From an uncultured Eubacteriales bacterium (lineage in GTDB: Bacteria; Bacillota; Clostridia; Oscillospirales; CAG-272): a DNA stretch of 28,066 bases. The notes beneath the pieces were generated by a model. It was not told where the DNA came from and searched no databases. It saw nothing but the letters and a program-made list of their open reading frames with translations. How positions within the stretch are numbered: the stretch's first letter is position 1; each line of letters starts with the position of its first letter. This document shows positions 13,048-20,963 of the stretch, piece after piece. The stretch lies in NCBI GenBank assembly GCA_900544985.1, contig UQXK01000021.1, positions 1 to 28,066 on the forward strand. The letters run 5' to 3'. Made by a program: the position numbers and the translations under genes.

Positions 13048-15102
13048 TTATTCTTTCATATTGCTTACAATAGAATAATATGCGCTTGATGTTATATGAT
13101 ACATTATGAAATAGAGCAAAGCGAAAAATACAAATGTTGCGCCTGTCGTTATCATAAGCAGAGTTTTGTTTGTCAGATCCATCAAAAGAAGCAGCTTATA
13201 AAGCAGAGGAAAGGCAAATATAAGATGTATTCCCGCCGCCAGAAGAGGCATGAAAAATACTATCAGAATCTGGGAATTTATACTTTTCTTTATTTCTTTT
13301 TTTGTCATGCCGACCTTTTGCATTATTTCGAAGCGCGATTTGTCCTCGTATCCTTCCGATATCTGCTTGTAGTACATTATAAGCACCGCGGCAAACACGA
13401 AAACTATTCCTAGAATAATTCCCAAAAACAGAAGTCCCCCGTAGGTCGCATAAAAATCAAGTCTGCCTTCCTCTTTGCTTCTTGTGGAGTAAGAGCGCAA
13501 GTCCTCGCGGTTTTCCGCCGCCCTTGCGAGAAAGTAAGACGCCGCGTCCTTTGCGTTGAGTTTTGTCTCGGAATCGCCGTCTATATCGAATCCGCAATAG
13601 TAATTTATCGTTGCGGTGGCGTGTTCCGTTTCTTCGCTTTCGGGAATTTTGTATGTGATATTTTCTATATCTTCGCAAATATTGTTTATATCGAGAACGA
13701 TTACAAAATAAGCGGAATCATATGATGTCATGTAGAGGTTTTCGTCTTCTTTTGAAATTTCCGCAGTGCCGCATACGCTTAGAACGGAATCCCCTATTTT
13801 TATGCTTTTTATGTTTTTTTCTTTGTTGCTTGTATAGATGAGCGCTTCTTTGTCGGAAAGAACATTGTTTTTGCCTGTCATTCTGTTGTAATCGGAAAGA
13901 GGAATGAAGCGTATATGTTCGGATTCTTCGTATTTTGAAAATCCAGTTATAATCTTTTCGTCTATTATGAGTTCTCCGTCCGACGAATAGCAAGATGTAT
14001 TTACCACTCTGTAATCGGTGACGGAGTAATCGTCTGTATTCGCTTTTTTCAGAGCGTTTTCAAGACCGTCTTTATAAAAATTTATCACTTCATCGCTTGC
14101 GTCTTTGTAATCTTCGAGAATTATTCTTGTCGAAAGCTCATGCGCATAACGTAAATTTATGCTGTCCTCCGCTCCTATATAAAGGCACGTTGTGGAGGAG
14201 AGCATTACAAGGCACATTGTAAGAAGTATGCATATGGAAGCGAGTCCTGCTCCGCCGCGTTTCATTCTGAACATCATGGAGGAAACGGAGACAAAATGGT
14301 TCGGTTTATAATAGTATTTTTTCTTTTTTTGAAGAACGCGGCAGAGCATTACCGAACCCGCGATAAACAGAAGATATGTTGCGAGTATGACCATTATAAC
14401 GGCTATAAAGAACATTACAAGCGCTTCTTCCGGTCTTTTTATCGTTACGGCAAGGTAGTATGCAAAAAGAAGAAGCGCTGTGCCGATTATTCCGAGGAGA
14501 AAATTTGCTTTCGGCGGTTTTTCGCCCTGCTTTTCGCTTTTTATAAGGTTTATCGGATCGGAAAGATGTATCTGACGAAGGGAATTGAGATACATAAGTC
14601 CGAATATTACGAAAAACAGAACGACGGCGCTTAATATCGAGCCTGTCGATATATAGAAAGAAAATTCCGGCATGCCGTTTATCATTTTTACGAGCAGAAG
14701 CTCTGAAAATTTTGAAAAGGCTATGCCGAAAACAAGCCCCGCCACAAGCGATATCATCGCCGTTATAAGCGTTTCGAAGAAAAGCAGGACGGAGATGTTC
14801 TTTTTGCTCATGCCGAGAATGTTGTAAAGTCCGAATTCCTTTTTTCTTCGGCGCATGAGAAAGGAATTTGTATAGAAAATAAATATAACGGAGAAGATGC
14901 CTATAACGTAAGTGCCGAATACAAGCGCCTGCTGCGCCATTGTTCCGCCTCTTATATTGGATATGAGCGGGGAGCATGCGAGGGCGGAGATGATATAAAA
15001 CATCATGACCATCGCCGAGCAGGTGAGTATATACGGCTTATATAACTTCTTGTTCTTTTTGATTCCTGTCCATGCAAGTTTTAACGAGAAAGAACGGTTC
15101 AT
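13048..15102 (-). CDS. ABC transporter permease, BceB-like (FtsX family)
   Basis: A 684-residue permease with the layout of BceB: one N-terminal helix (about 22-45), three further helices, a middle group, a large extracellular domain (about residues 310-540), and three C-terminal helices. FtsX-type regions are visible (NSFLMRRRKKEFGLYNILGMSKKNI and the C-terminal SRFEIMQKVGMTKKEIKKSINSQ). Such permeases work with a partner ATPase in sensing and resisting peptide antibiotics that act on lipid II-cycle intermediates. The start overlaps the ATPase gene by 4 bases (ATGA), giving translational coupling. Length is close to the usual 640-670. The actual substrate cannot be read from the sequence. 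Confidence 0.92.
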   Translation of the reverse strand: MNRSFSLKLAWTGIKKNKKLYKPYILTCSAMVMMFYIISALACSPLISNIRGGTMAQQALVFGTYVIGIFSVIFIFYTNSFLMRRRKKEFGLYNILGMSKKNISVLLFFETLITAMISLVAGLVFGIAFSKFSELLLVKMINGMPEFSFYISTGSILSAVVLFFVIFGLMYLNSLRQIHLSDPINLIKSEKQGEKPPKANFLLGIIGTALLLFAYYLAVTIKRPEEALVMFFIAVIMVILATYLLFIAGSVMLCRVLQKKKKYYYKPNHFVSVSSMMFRMKRGGAGLASICILLTMCLVMLSSTTCLYIGAEDSINLRYAHELSTRIILEDYKDASDEVINFYKDGLENALKKANTDDYSVTDYRVVNTSCYSSDGELIIDEKIITGFSKYEESEHIRFIPLSDYNRMTGKNNVLSDKEALIYTSNKEKNIKSIKIGDSVLSVCGTAEISKEDENLYMTSYDSAYFVIVLDINNICEDIENITYKIPESEETEHATATINYYCGFDIDGDSETKLNAKDAASYFLARAAENREDLRSYSTRSKEEGRLDFYATYGGLLFLGIILGIVFVFAAVLIMYYKQISEGYEDKSRFEIMQKVGMTKKEIKKSINSQILIVFFMPLLAAGIHLIFAFPLLYKLLLLMDLTNKTLLMITTGATFVFFALLYFIMYHITSSAYYSIVSNMKE

Positions 15103-15863
15103 TTCGCGTCACCGCCTGTCGTAATTACGGTGAGCGTATCGGATATCTTTTTGTACATCTCCTCGTTGTTTTCATCTCCGCGGTATATCTGGTGGAATAC
15201 CTCGCCGTCCTTTATAAAGAGGATGCGTCCCGCATGGCTTGCGGCTTTTACGGAGTGGGTTACCATAAGTATGGTTTGTCCTGCGTTGTTTATCTCGGAG
15301 AAAAGACGCAGAAGCTCGTCTGTCGCACGCGAATCGAGAGCGCCTGTCGGCTCGTCCGCAAGTATTATTTTCGGCTCTGTTATAAGCGCCCTTGCGACGG
15401 CGACCCTCTGGCGCTGACCGCCCGATATTTCGTACGGATATTTTTTAAGAATCTCGGTTATTCCGAGCGTTTTTGCTATCGGAACTATTCTTTTGGACAT
15501 TTCCGCGTACTGTTTTCCCGCGAGCACGAGAGGCAGATATATATTGTCCTCATTGGAAAAAGTATCGAGCAGGTTGAAATCCTGGAAAACAAAACCGAGG
15601 TTCTCGCGGCGGAATTTTGCGATATCGGCTTCCTTTATGGAGGAAACATCCATTCCGTCGAGAATTACGCTTCCCGACGTCGGTTTGTCGAGAGAAGCGA
15701 GAATATTAAGTAATGTTGTTTTTCCGGAGCCGGATTCGCCCATTATCGCCACATATTCGCCCGCCTCAACGGTGAAATTTACATTTTTCAGTGCTTCTGT
15801 TCCTTTTCCGCCGAAAAGAGAGGTGTATATTTTCTTTAATCCTCTCACTTCAAGTATACTCAT
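15099..15863 (-). CDS. ABC transporter ATP-binding protein, BceA-like
   Basis: A 254-residue ATPase of the MacB/BceA type. Walker A GESGSGKTT at 42-50, Q-loop in FVFQDFNLLD, signature SGGQRQR at 147-153, Walker B ILADE at 167-171, D-loop GALDSR, and switch histidine in MVTHS. GGAGG precedes the ATG by about 9 bases. It forms a coupled pair with the downstream permease. The dedicated promoter upstream suggests induction by the nearby response regulator. Confidence 0.94.
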   Translation of the reverse strand: MSILEVRGLKKIYTSLFGGKGTEALKNVNFTVEAGEYVAIMGESGSGKTTLLNILASLDKPTSGSVILDGMDVSSIKEADIAKFRRENLGFVFQDFNLLDTFSNEDNIYLPLVLAGKQYAEMSKRIVPIAKTLGITEILKKYPYEISGGQRQRVAVARALITEPKIILADEPTGALDSRATDELLRLFSEINNAGQTILMVTHSVKAASHAGRILFIKDGEVFHQIYRGDENNEEMYKKISDTLTVITTGGDAK

Positions 15864-15896
15864 TATAAAAATCCTCCTTTTGGAACTTACACACTT

Positions 15897-15949
15897 ATTA
15901 TAAAAGAAAAGGGGAATGTAATTCCATAACTTTGGCTTACAATTCCCGC
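15897..15949 (-). promoter_or_regulatory. probable response-regulator-dependent promoter of the ABC pair
   Basis: A perfect TATAAT (minus strand, 15897-15902) has no recognisable -35 at the right spacing. In its place lie a palindrome GGAAT-GTA-ATTCC (15913-15925) and, further upstream, TTACAATTCCC (15938-15948), which is nearly the inverted complement of GGGAATGTAA (15912-15921). A promoter with operator repeats in place of a -35 is what a Bce-type response regulator would activate. The link to this regulator is inference. Confidence 0.55.
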
Positions 15950-16086
15950 TTATCTTCTTTCATTTTTGTAAGAAATCATTCTGTTGCCGAAAGCAAGTGT
16001 CTGTTTTTTGCAGGTATGGTTTTTCACTTGCTTTTCAAAACGTCGGTATCCACTGTTTTGAATATGGAATGATGTGTTGTTTTTTA

Positions 16087-17073
16087 TTAAAAACTTTTTT
16101 CGCGATACAGGTCGAGTTTTATCGATGTACCGTGCTCGTTCGATTCCGCGCTTATTCTGTGACCGAGGTTTTTCATTATTCTCGCGCAGAGGTATAGCCC
16201 TATGCCGCTTGCTTTTTTGTCTGTGCGTCCGTTGTATCCGGTATATCCTTTTTCGAAGATTCTGGGAAGGTCGCTTTTGGATATGCCTATACCGGTATCG
16301 CTTATTACAAGCGTCAAAGGCTCTTCAACGCTTATTTTTATATATCCCTCTTTTGTGTATTTCAAAGCGTTCGACAAGACCTGCTCTATTACGAACATCA
16401 GCCATTTTTCGTCGGAGAGAACGCGTATTCCCTGCGGAACATCGTATATAAGGCGCAGCTTTCTGGCGATAAATTCACCGGAAAACTTTTTTGCCGCTTC
16501 TCTTGTGACGTTTTCAAGGTCAAACTCTTTTATGACATAGTCGTTAGCGCCGTCAGATGTGCGAAGATAAGTCATTACCATGTCGGCGTACTGATCTATG
16601 TGCAGAAGGTCGAGCATAAGCTTTCTCGAAAGTTCGGAATCCTCGTTTTGGAGCGTCAGACGCATTGCCGATATGGGCGTTTTTATCTGGTGCGCCCATA
16701 CCGTGTAATACTCGATCGTGTCGTTCAGACTTTCATCATATTCCGTCTTTATCGTTTTTATCTCTTCCAAAAGAGAATTTATGACGTTTATAAGATCGTC
16801 CTCGCAACAGTTCTGCGGTTTTATAAGCGCATCCGGAAGAGCATTTATATTTTCCGATATAAACATGAGCGTATCATGCCTTTTTTTCGATCTTCTGAAA
16901 TCGAAGAGCGCTATATATACGATATACAGAAATATGCAGACAAAAAACGGATAGATTACCGCGCGAAGGTCTATATTGTAAAGTAAGAACGAGATGAAAA
17001 ATATCGAAAAGAAAATCAAAAACGGAATGAGCTTCTTTGATTTATCTTTTAAATACGTAAAAAAGTAGCGCAC
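16087..17073 (-). CDS. sensor histidine kinase, BceS-like (intramembrane sensing)
   Basis: A 328-residue kinase. Two N-terminal transmembrane helices (about 15-32 and 37-57) are separated by only a few residues, the layout of intramembrane-sensing kinases that take their signal from a Bce-type transporter. The phospho-acceptor His128 lies in WAHQIKTPISAMRL; the N box is SNALKYTKEG; G boxes are DTGIGI and GIGLYL. The start is GTG 17073; the ribosome binding site is weak. It follows the glycoside-hydrolase-like gene by 22 bases, so they are probably cotranscribed. A hairpin at 15990-16034 beyond its stop may end the transcript before the ABC genes. Confidence 0.93.
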   Translation of the reverse strand: MRYFFTYLKDKSKKLIPFLIFFSIFFISFLLYNIDLRAVIYPFFVCIFLYIVYIALFDFRRSKKRHDTLMFISENINALPDALIKPQNCCEDDLINVINSLLEEIKTIKTEYDESLNDTIEYYTVWAHQIKTPISAMRLTLQNEDSELSRKLMLDLLHIDQYADMVMTYLRTSDGANDYVIKEFDLENVTREAAKKFSGEFIARKLRLIYDVPQGIRVLSDEKWLMFVIEQVLSNALKYTKEGYIKISVEEPLTLVISDTGIGISKSDLPRIFEKGYTGYNGRTDKKASGIGLYLCARIMKNLGHRISAESNEHGTSIKLDLYREKSF

Positions 17074-17095
17074 ATTTATTCTCTTTCTTATAGGC

Positions 17096-18616
17096 TCAAA
17101 CGGATTCGGGTACTATCTGGATTTCCGCCCAGTGAGCCATGCCGCGTCCTTTTTCCGCGGAAAGCTCAACGACCGTTACGGGTGGAAGGTTTCCGTCATT
17201 CTCTATTTCGAAGGCGTAGTATTCCATGTCTTCATACTGAGGATAACGGGAAGGAAGCTTTCCGAGCGGCGTGCATTTCTTTGCATTTGCAAATACCGTG
17301 AGCGTATCGCGGTCGACTTCTCCGTTTATGCCCATTATGAATTTGACAGAGCAGTTTTTCGGAATGTTTCCTGTGGGAATTCTCAGATGAGAATAGGATC
17401 TTTCTCCGAACGATACGGGAAGTTGTTTCTGCGCGCTTGTGCCTATCGCGCCTACATCGTTGAATGTGACGACATTGCGGCGTTCTGCTTTGTCTATGGC
17501 TTCTCTGTCCCCCGCTATTTTGTAGAGAGTGTCTCTGCCGCGGTTAAGTATGCAGTCTTTATCTCTGTCGTCGTAGGGAATGAGCGCATCCATGTAGTTG
17601 AAAAGGTATATACCGTCGGCACCCATATCGAGATAAGCCGCGCAGGCGCCGAGCGTTACTTCAAGAGAGATTATACGGTAAACTCTCGGAGTTCTGTGGT
17701 ACGCTATGCTCATGGCTTCAAGCCCTGCGAGAATCTGTACGTTTTTGCCTTCGAAGGTGTTTTTCCAGATATCTATCGGCATATTGTCGTCAATAGTTGC
17801 CCAGCGGGAAGTTACGGTTATATAGTCTACAAGTTCTTCTCTTACCCAGGTGAACACGTCGAATCCGAGGCGCACCGCTATCTCCGGCGTTGCGGGAACA
17901 CGGACGGCTCTTTTTATCTTGTGTCCGTATTTCTTTTCAGCCGCATTTATCTTGCGGTTTGCTTCTCTCATAAATTCGTTTATAACTTCAAGCGCTTCGT
18001 ATTCTCTTCCGATACATACCGAGTAGATTTCGCGCATAAAGTCGAGCTCGATTCCGTACACGTCGAATGTGTCGAGCGCTTCCTCTATTATGTCCATGTA
18101 GTATTTGCGGACTTCTTCCTGCATATAGTCGAGCGCGAAGTCATAGTACCCCTCGGGTTTTCTGTAAGGTGTGCGGCAATATTCGGGATGTTCGTCCGTG
18201 AGAACGCTGTTTAAAATGTTTCCGGGCTCTGCTGCGCCGTGGATGTCGTTCATTCTTATGCTTACCCACGGATTGATTCCGTCCTCGCGAAGGCGTTCGA
18301 TCCATATTTTGTGAACTTCAAGACCGCTTTCATATGTTTCCGCCATGAGCTTTGCGCCCCAGGAGAGTCTGAGCCCCTCGGCAGACGGGTCTTTTGCGAC
18401 GAGCGCTTTGTATTTGTCTATTACGTTGTCTGTTTTTTTAGAAGGATACCAGCAATTTCCCGCGTTGAGAGTAACAAGGAAATCCGTAACGGATGTGTTT
18501 TTGTATTGGTCGATAAAATCCGTAAGGTCTTTTTTTGTGAGCTTTGTTTTTCCGGCGCGGATTCTTTCGAATACAAAATGGTTGGGGTCTTCGTTAAAGA
18601 ATACTTGTTTTTTCAT
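17096..18616 (-). CDS. glycoside-hydrolase-like TIM-barrel protein, function unknown
   Basis: A 506-residue protein without signal peptide or membrane helix, so probably cytosolic. The N-terminal roughly 380 residues look like a (beta/alpha)8 barrel of the GH10-like/GHL type: HKIWIERLREDGINPWVSIR, then YGIELDFMRE near 188-196 with acidic residues at the end of a strand, and later YITVTSRW and GADGIYLFNYMD. The C-terminal roughly 120 residues resemble a beta-sandwich. Start chosen at ATG 18616, with GGAGG about 5 bases upstream. It sits between the response regulator (30-base gap) and the kinase (22-base gap) of a Bce module, which is an odd place for a sugar enzyme. I cannot name a substrate, and catalytic activity is not proven. 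Confidence 0.7.
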   Translation of the reverse strand: MKKQVFFNEDPNHFVFERIRAGKTKLTKKDLTDFIDQYKNTSVTDFLVTLNAGNCWYPSKKTDNVIDKYKALVAKDPSAEGLRLSWGAKLMAETYESGLEVHKIWIERLREDGINPWVSIRMNDIHGAAEPGNILNSVLTDEHPEYCRTPYRKPEGYYDFALDYMQEEVRKYYMDIIEEALDTFDVYGIELDFMREIYSVCIGREYEALEVINEFMREANRKINAAEKKYGHKIKRAVRVPATPEIAVRLGFDVFTWVREELVDYITVTSRWATIDDNMPIDIWKNTFEGKNVQILAGLEAMSIAYHRTPRVYRIISLEVTLGACAAYLDMGADGIYLFNYMDALIPYDDRDKDCILNRGRDTLYKIAGDREAIDKAERRNVVTFNDVGAIGTSAQKQLPVSFGERSYSHLRIPTGNIPKNCSVKFIMGINGEVDRDTLTVFANAKKCTPLGKLPSRYPQYEDMEYYAFEIENDGNLPPVTVVELSAEKGRGMAHWAEIQIVPESV

Positions 18617-18646
18617 GTGTGCCTCCATTTATAAATATAAAAAATT

Positions 18647-19318
18647 TTAAATGATTATATAGCCTATGCCGAATTTTGTTGATATAAAATCCGAAAGCCC
18701 GACCGCTTCGAGTTTTTTCCGAAGCCTTGCCACATTTACGGAAAGCGTATTTTCATCTATGAATGAATCCGTTTTCCAAAGGCTTTCCATGAGCTTTTCG
18801 CGGCTTACCGTTTTTCCTCTGTTTTCCATAAGTACGAGAAGTATACGGTATTCGTTTTTTGTAAGCGGTATTTCTTCGTCGTTGTAGATAAGAACATTTT
18901 TGTCCATATCGAGAACGGCGCCTTTGTGCTCCATCATCGAAACGGATGAAGCGAAATCGTATGTTCTACGCAAAAGAGCCTGTATTTTTGCTATCAGAAC
19001 GTCCGAATCGAACGGTTTTACTATAAAATCGTCGGCGCCCATGTTCATTGCCATAACTATGTTTATGTTGTCTGATGCGGAAGATATAAATATTATCGGA
19101 ACTTTCGATATTTTACGTATTTCGGAACACCAATGGTACCCGTTGAAAAAGGGAAGTCCTATATCGAGTATAACAAGAGAAGGGGAGACCTTTATAAATT
19201 CCGCTTTTATGTCCCGAAAATCTTTTGCGCATACGACATCGAATCCCCAAGCGACGGCTTTTTTCTTTATTGCTTCCGAAATTCCGGTATCGTCTTCTGC
19301 CAAAAATATTTTATACAC
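18647..19318 (-). CDS. response regulator, OmpR family, BceR-like
   Basis: A 223-residue regulator with a receiver domain (about 1-115: acidic pocket EDD at 8-10, phospho-acceptor Asp52 in VILDIGLP, Lys101 in VKPFD) and a winged-helix DNA-binding domain (about 130-223, with LTKNEYRILLVLMENRGKTVSREKLMESLW and the late NTLSVNVARLRKKLE recognition helix). The start is GTG 19318 with GGAGG 8 bases upstream. It is followed in the same direction by the glycoside-hydrolase-like gene and then its partner kinase. It lies 38 bases behind the TetR gene, and no obvious promoter fits in that gap, so the TetR gene may be part of the same transcript. Confidence 0.93.
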   Translation of the reverse strand: MYKIFLAEDDTGISEAIKKKAVAWGFDVVCAKDFRDIKAEFIKVSPSLVILDIGLPFFNGYHWCSEIRKISKVPIIFISSASDNINIVMAMNMGADDFIVKPFDSDVLIAKIQALLRRTYDFASSVSMMEHKGAVLDMDKNVLIYNDEEIPLTKNEYRILLVLMENRGKTVSREKLMESLWKTDSFIDENTLSVNVARLRKKLEAVGLSDFISTKFGIGYIII

Positions 19319-19356
19319 TTGTTTTTCCTCCGAATGAAACGAAAGATTTATGTTGT

Positions 19357-19920
19357 TCAGATTTCGTTGTTTGCGGAAAGCTTTGTTTTAGCGTTTTCAA
19401 TACCGCCGTTTACAAGTGAGTCGACGCATTTTACAATATATTTCGGGTCTTCTTTCATGCCGTTTTGTATCCAGTTTATCATGGTCGTCATAAGCGCGCT
19501 TGTATAAAAATCGTTTATGAGTCTGCGTCCGCATTCCGGAATGTTTTCGAGCGTTTTCGGGTTGTCGGTGTTTACCGATGTCATGACCATCAGTTTTTTT
19601 ATGAAATCTTCGGCGCGCCCTCTATCTATCGATCTGTATATATCCGTCACAAATTCGCTGTTTTCTTTTATAACGAAAAGAAGCTTATAATATCCTTCCT
19701 GCCATTTTTCAAAATACAATTCTTCACCGAGAGTCTTTTTTGCTTCGTCGAGCAAAGACCATTCCACAAGGTCGTATATATCTTTAAAATGGTAATAAAA
19801 GGTCATGCGGCTTATTCCGCACCCGTCGGTTATCTCGCTTATTTTGATCTTTTCTATCGGTTTTTTGTGAACCGTTTTTTTCAACATTTCCTTCATTGCC
19901 GATTTTGTGGAATACGACAT
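19357..19920 (-). CDS. TetR/AcrR family regulator (DhaS-like)
   Basis: A 187-residue regulator with an N-terminal TetR helix-turn-helix (about 8-52; IKISEITDGCGISRMTFYYHFKDIYDLVEW is typical of the DhaS-like group) and a helical C-terminal domain. No ligand can be inferred. The ribosome binding site is weak (AAGGATGGGG, somewhat far from the ATG). Upstream, a TATAAT with a poor -35 and an 8-base direct repeat (TGTTATAA at 19982-19989 and 19993-20000) may be the control region. It probably leads the transcript with the response regulator, glycosidase-like and kinase genes, which would put these under a second regulator. Confidence 0.9.
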   Translation of the reverse strand: MSYSTKSAMKEMLKKTVHKKPIEKIKISEITDGCGISRMTFYYHFKDIYDLVEWSLLDEAKKTLGEELYFEKWQEGYYKLLFVIKENSEFVTDIYRSIDRGRAEDFIKKLMVMTSVNTDNPKTLENIPECGRRLINDFYTSALMTTMINWIQNGMKEDPKYIVKCVDSLVNGGIENAKTKLSANNEI

Positions 19921-19994
19921 AAAAAATATACCCCATCCTTCTTTTGGTTGTTATTTAAAAGATTTTTCGGATTATATACAATGTTATAAGTCTG

Positions 19995-20615
19995 TTATAA
20001 ATTTGTGTTTTTTACTTTCTTCGGCGGTTTTGCGTCAAATTCGTATATATAATCTTTGTTGTGCCCCGTGGCTCCGTGTTTTTTTGCTAGATCGAAAAGA
20101 TTTGAATTTTCGATTTTGCATATCGCTTTTGCCACATTCATCGCCGCTCTTGCGTCCTCGTCGCTTCGATGCAGGATCATGGTGTCTTCTATTCCGAGCA
20201 TACTGTACGCGCGCTCTATTCCTATCTGATTTTTGCTTTCGAAAAACGAATCCGCAAGCATCTGTACGTCCATAAACGAAAAATCGAACGACGGGAGAGA
20301 ATATCTTTTACATTCGCTGTTGAGATATTTTAAATCGTTGACGATGCTGTATCCGCAGACAAGCGTGTCCTTGTCTTCCAGCAGAGCTTTTATCTTACCG
20401 TAATGAGCGTCGAATTTCGGTTTTTCCGCAAGAGTTTTTTTCGAATAGGACAGAAGGTTTTTGACGACATACCAATCGTATTTCGAATCCGGATTCATAA
20501 GTATATCTGTCTTTTCTTTGATATTGAATTTTTCATCGGAGATGACATATCCGAAGGTTGCGACAGTGCAAAGTTTCGGGCATGCGCCTTCTATGTCAAA
20601 AAAGAGATATTTCAT
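19995..20615 (-). CDS. DEDDh 3'-5' exonuclease (DnaQ-like)
   Basis: A 206-residue exonuclease-domain protein. Exo I is FFDIEG (Asp7, Glu9), Exo II is YSIVNDLKYL, and Exo III is HRSDED, giving the DEDDh metal-binding set. After about residue 180 comes a short basic tail (KPPKKVKN). This could act in DNA repair, proofreading or RNA trimming; substrate not determinable. I chose ATG 20615 (MKYLFFDIEG) over a TTG at 20657 because the domain starts there. The gene is alone on its strand and its 3' end runs close to the TetR promoter region. Confidence 0.85.
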   Translation of the reverse strand: MKYLFFDIEGACPKLCTVATFGYVISDEKFNIKEKTDILMNPDSKYDWYVVKNLLSYSKKTLAEKPKFDAHYGKIKALLEDKDTLVCGYSIVNDLKYLNSECKRYSLPSFDFSFMDVQMLADSFFESKNQIGIERAYSMLGIEDTMILHRSDEDARAAMNVAKAICKIENSNLFDLAKKHGATGHNKDYIYEFDAKPPKKVKNTNL

Positions 20616-20657
20616 TATTTTTTCTGTTTTTTCCTGTGGATTTATTTTTGTTTGCAA

Positions 20658-20963
20658 AATAAGGATTTTGGTTTATTTCGGTATTAAAAAGCCGTTTTGC
20701 TTTTATCCGGAATTATTCTAACATGAAACGTACAAAATATCTACATATTTTTGTTTTTTATAAAAATTTTTTTGTTTACTGAAACTCTGTTTGGACCTCT
20801 TGTGAAATACGGTTTTGAAATGTTTTTGCAAAAGAAAATTTCATTTCGGCGTAAACTACATGGCAAAATGTGTTGCAATTAAAAGATATTTAGTATATAA
20901 TTTATTTAAATATGTGAAATTGCTCGATTGCCGCCGTAAAAGCGCGGAGAAGAGGAGACAAAA
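20658..20963. other. divergent intergenic region before uxaC
   Basis: About 306 AT-rich bases between two divergent genes. Apart from the uxaC promoter at 20873-20901, I see no operator palindrome or RNA structure that I can support, and the exonuclease promoter is not clear. Confidence 0.5.
20873..20901 (+). promoter_or_regulatory. promoter of uxaC
   Basis: TTGCAA (20873-20878), a 17-base spacer and a perfect TATAAT (20896-20901), about 60 bases upstream of the start codon. Confidence 0.78.

Noticed and set aside
17132..18214. A 360-codon plus-strand frame opposite the glycosidase-like gene
   Set aside because: The minus-strand gene has a strong ribosome binding site and a protein-like sequence. 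The opposite frame is rich in Phe, Tyr, Val and Arg without any recognisable motif.
20658..20963. Replication origin at the point where gene direction switches
   Set aside because: The divergence at this gap would suit an origin, but I see no DnaA boxes here, in contrast to 25641-25805.
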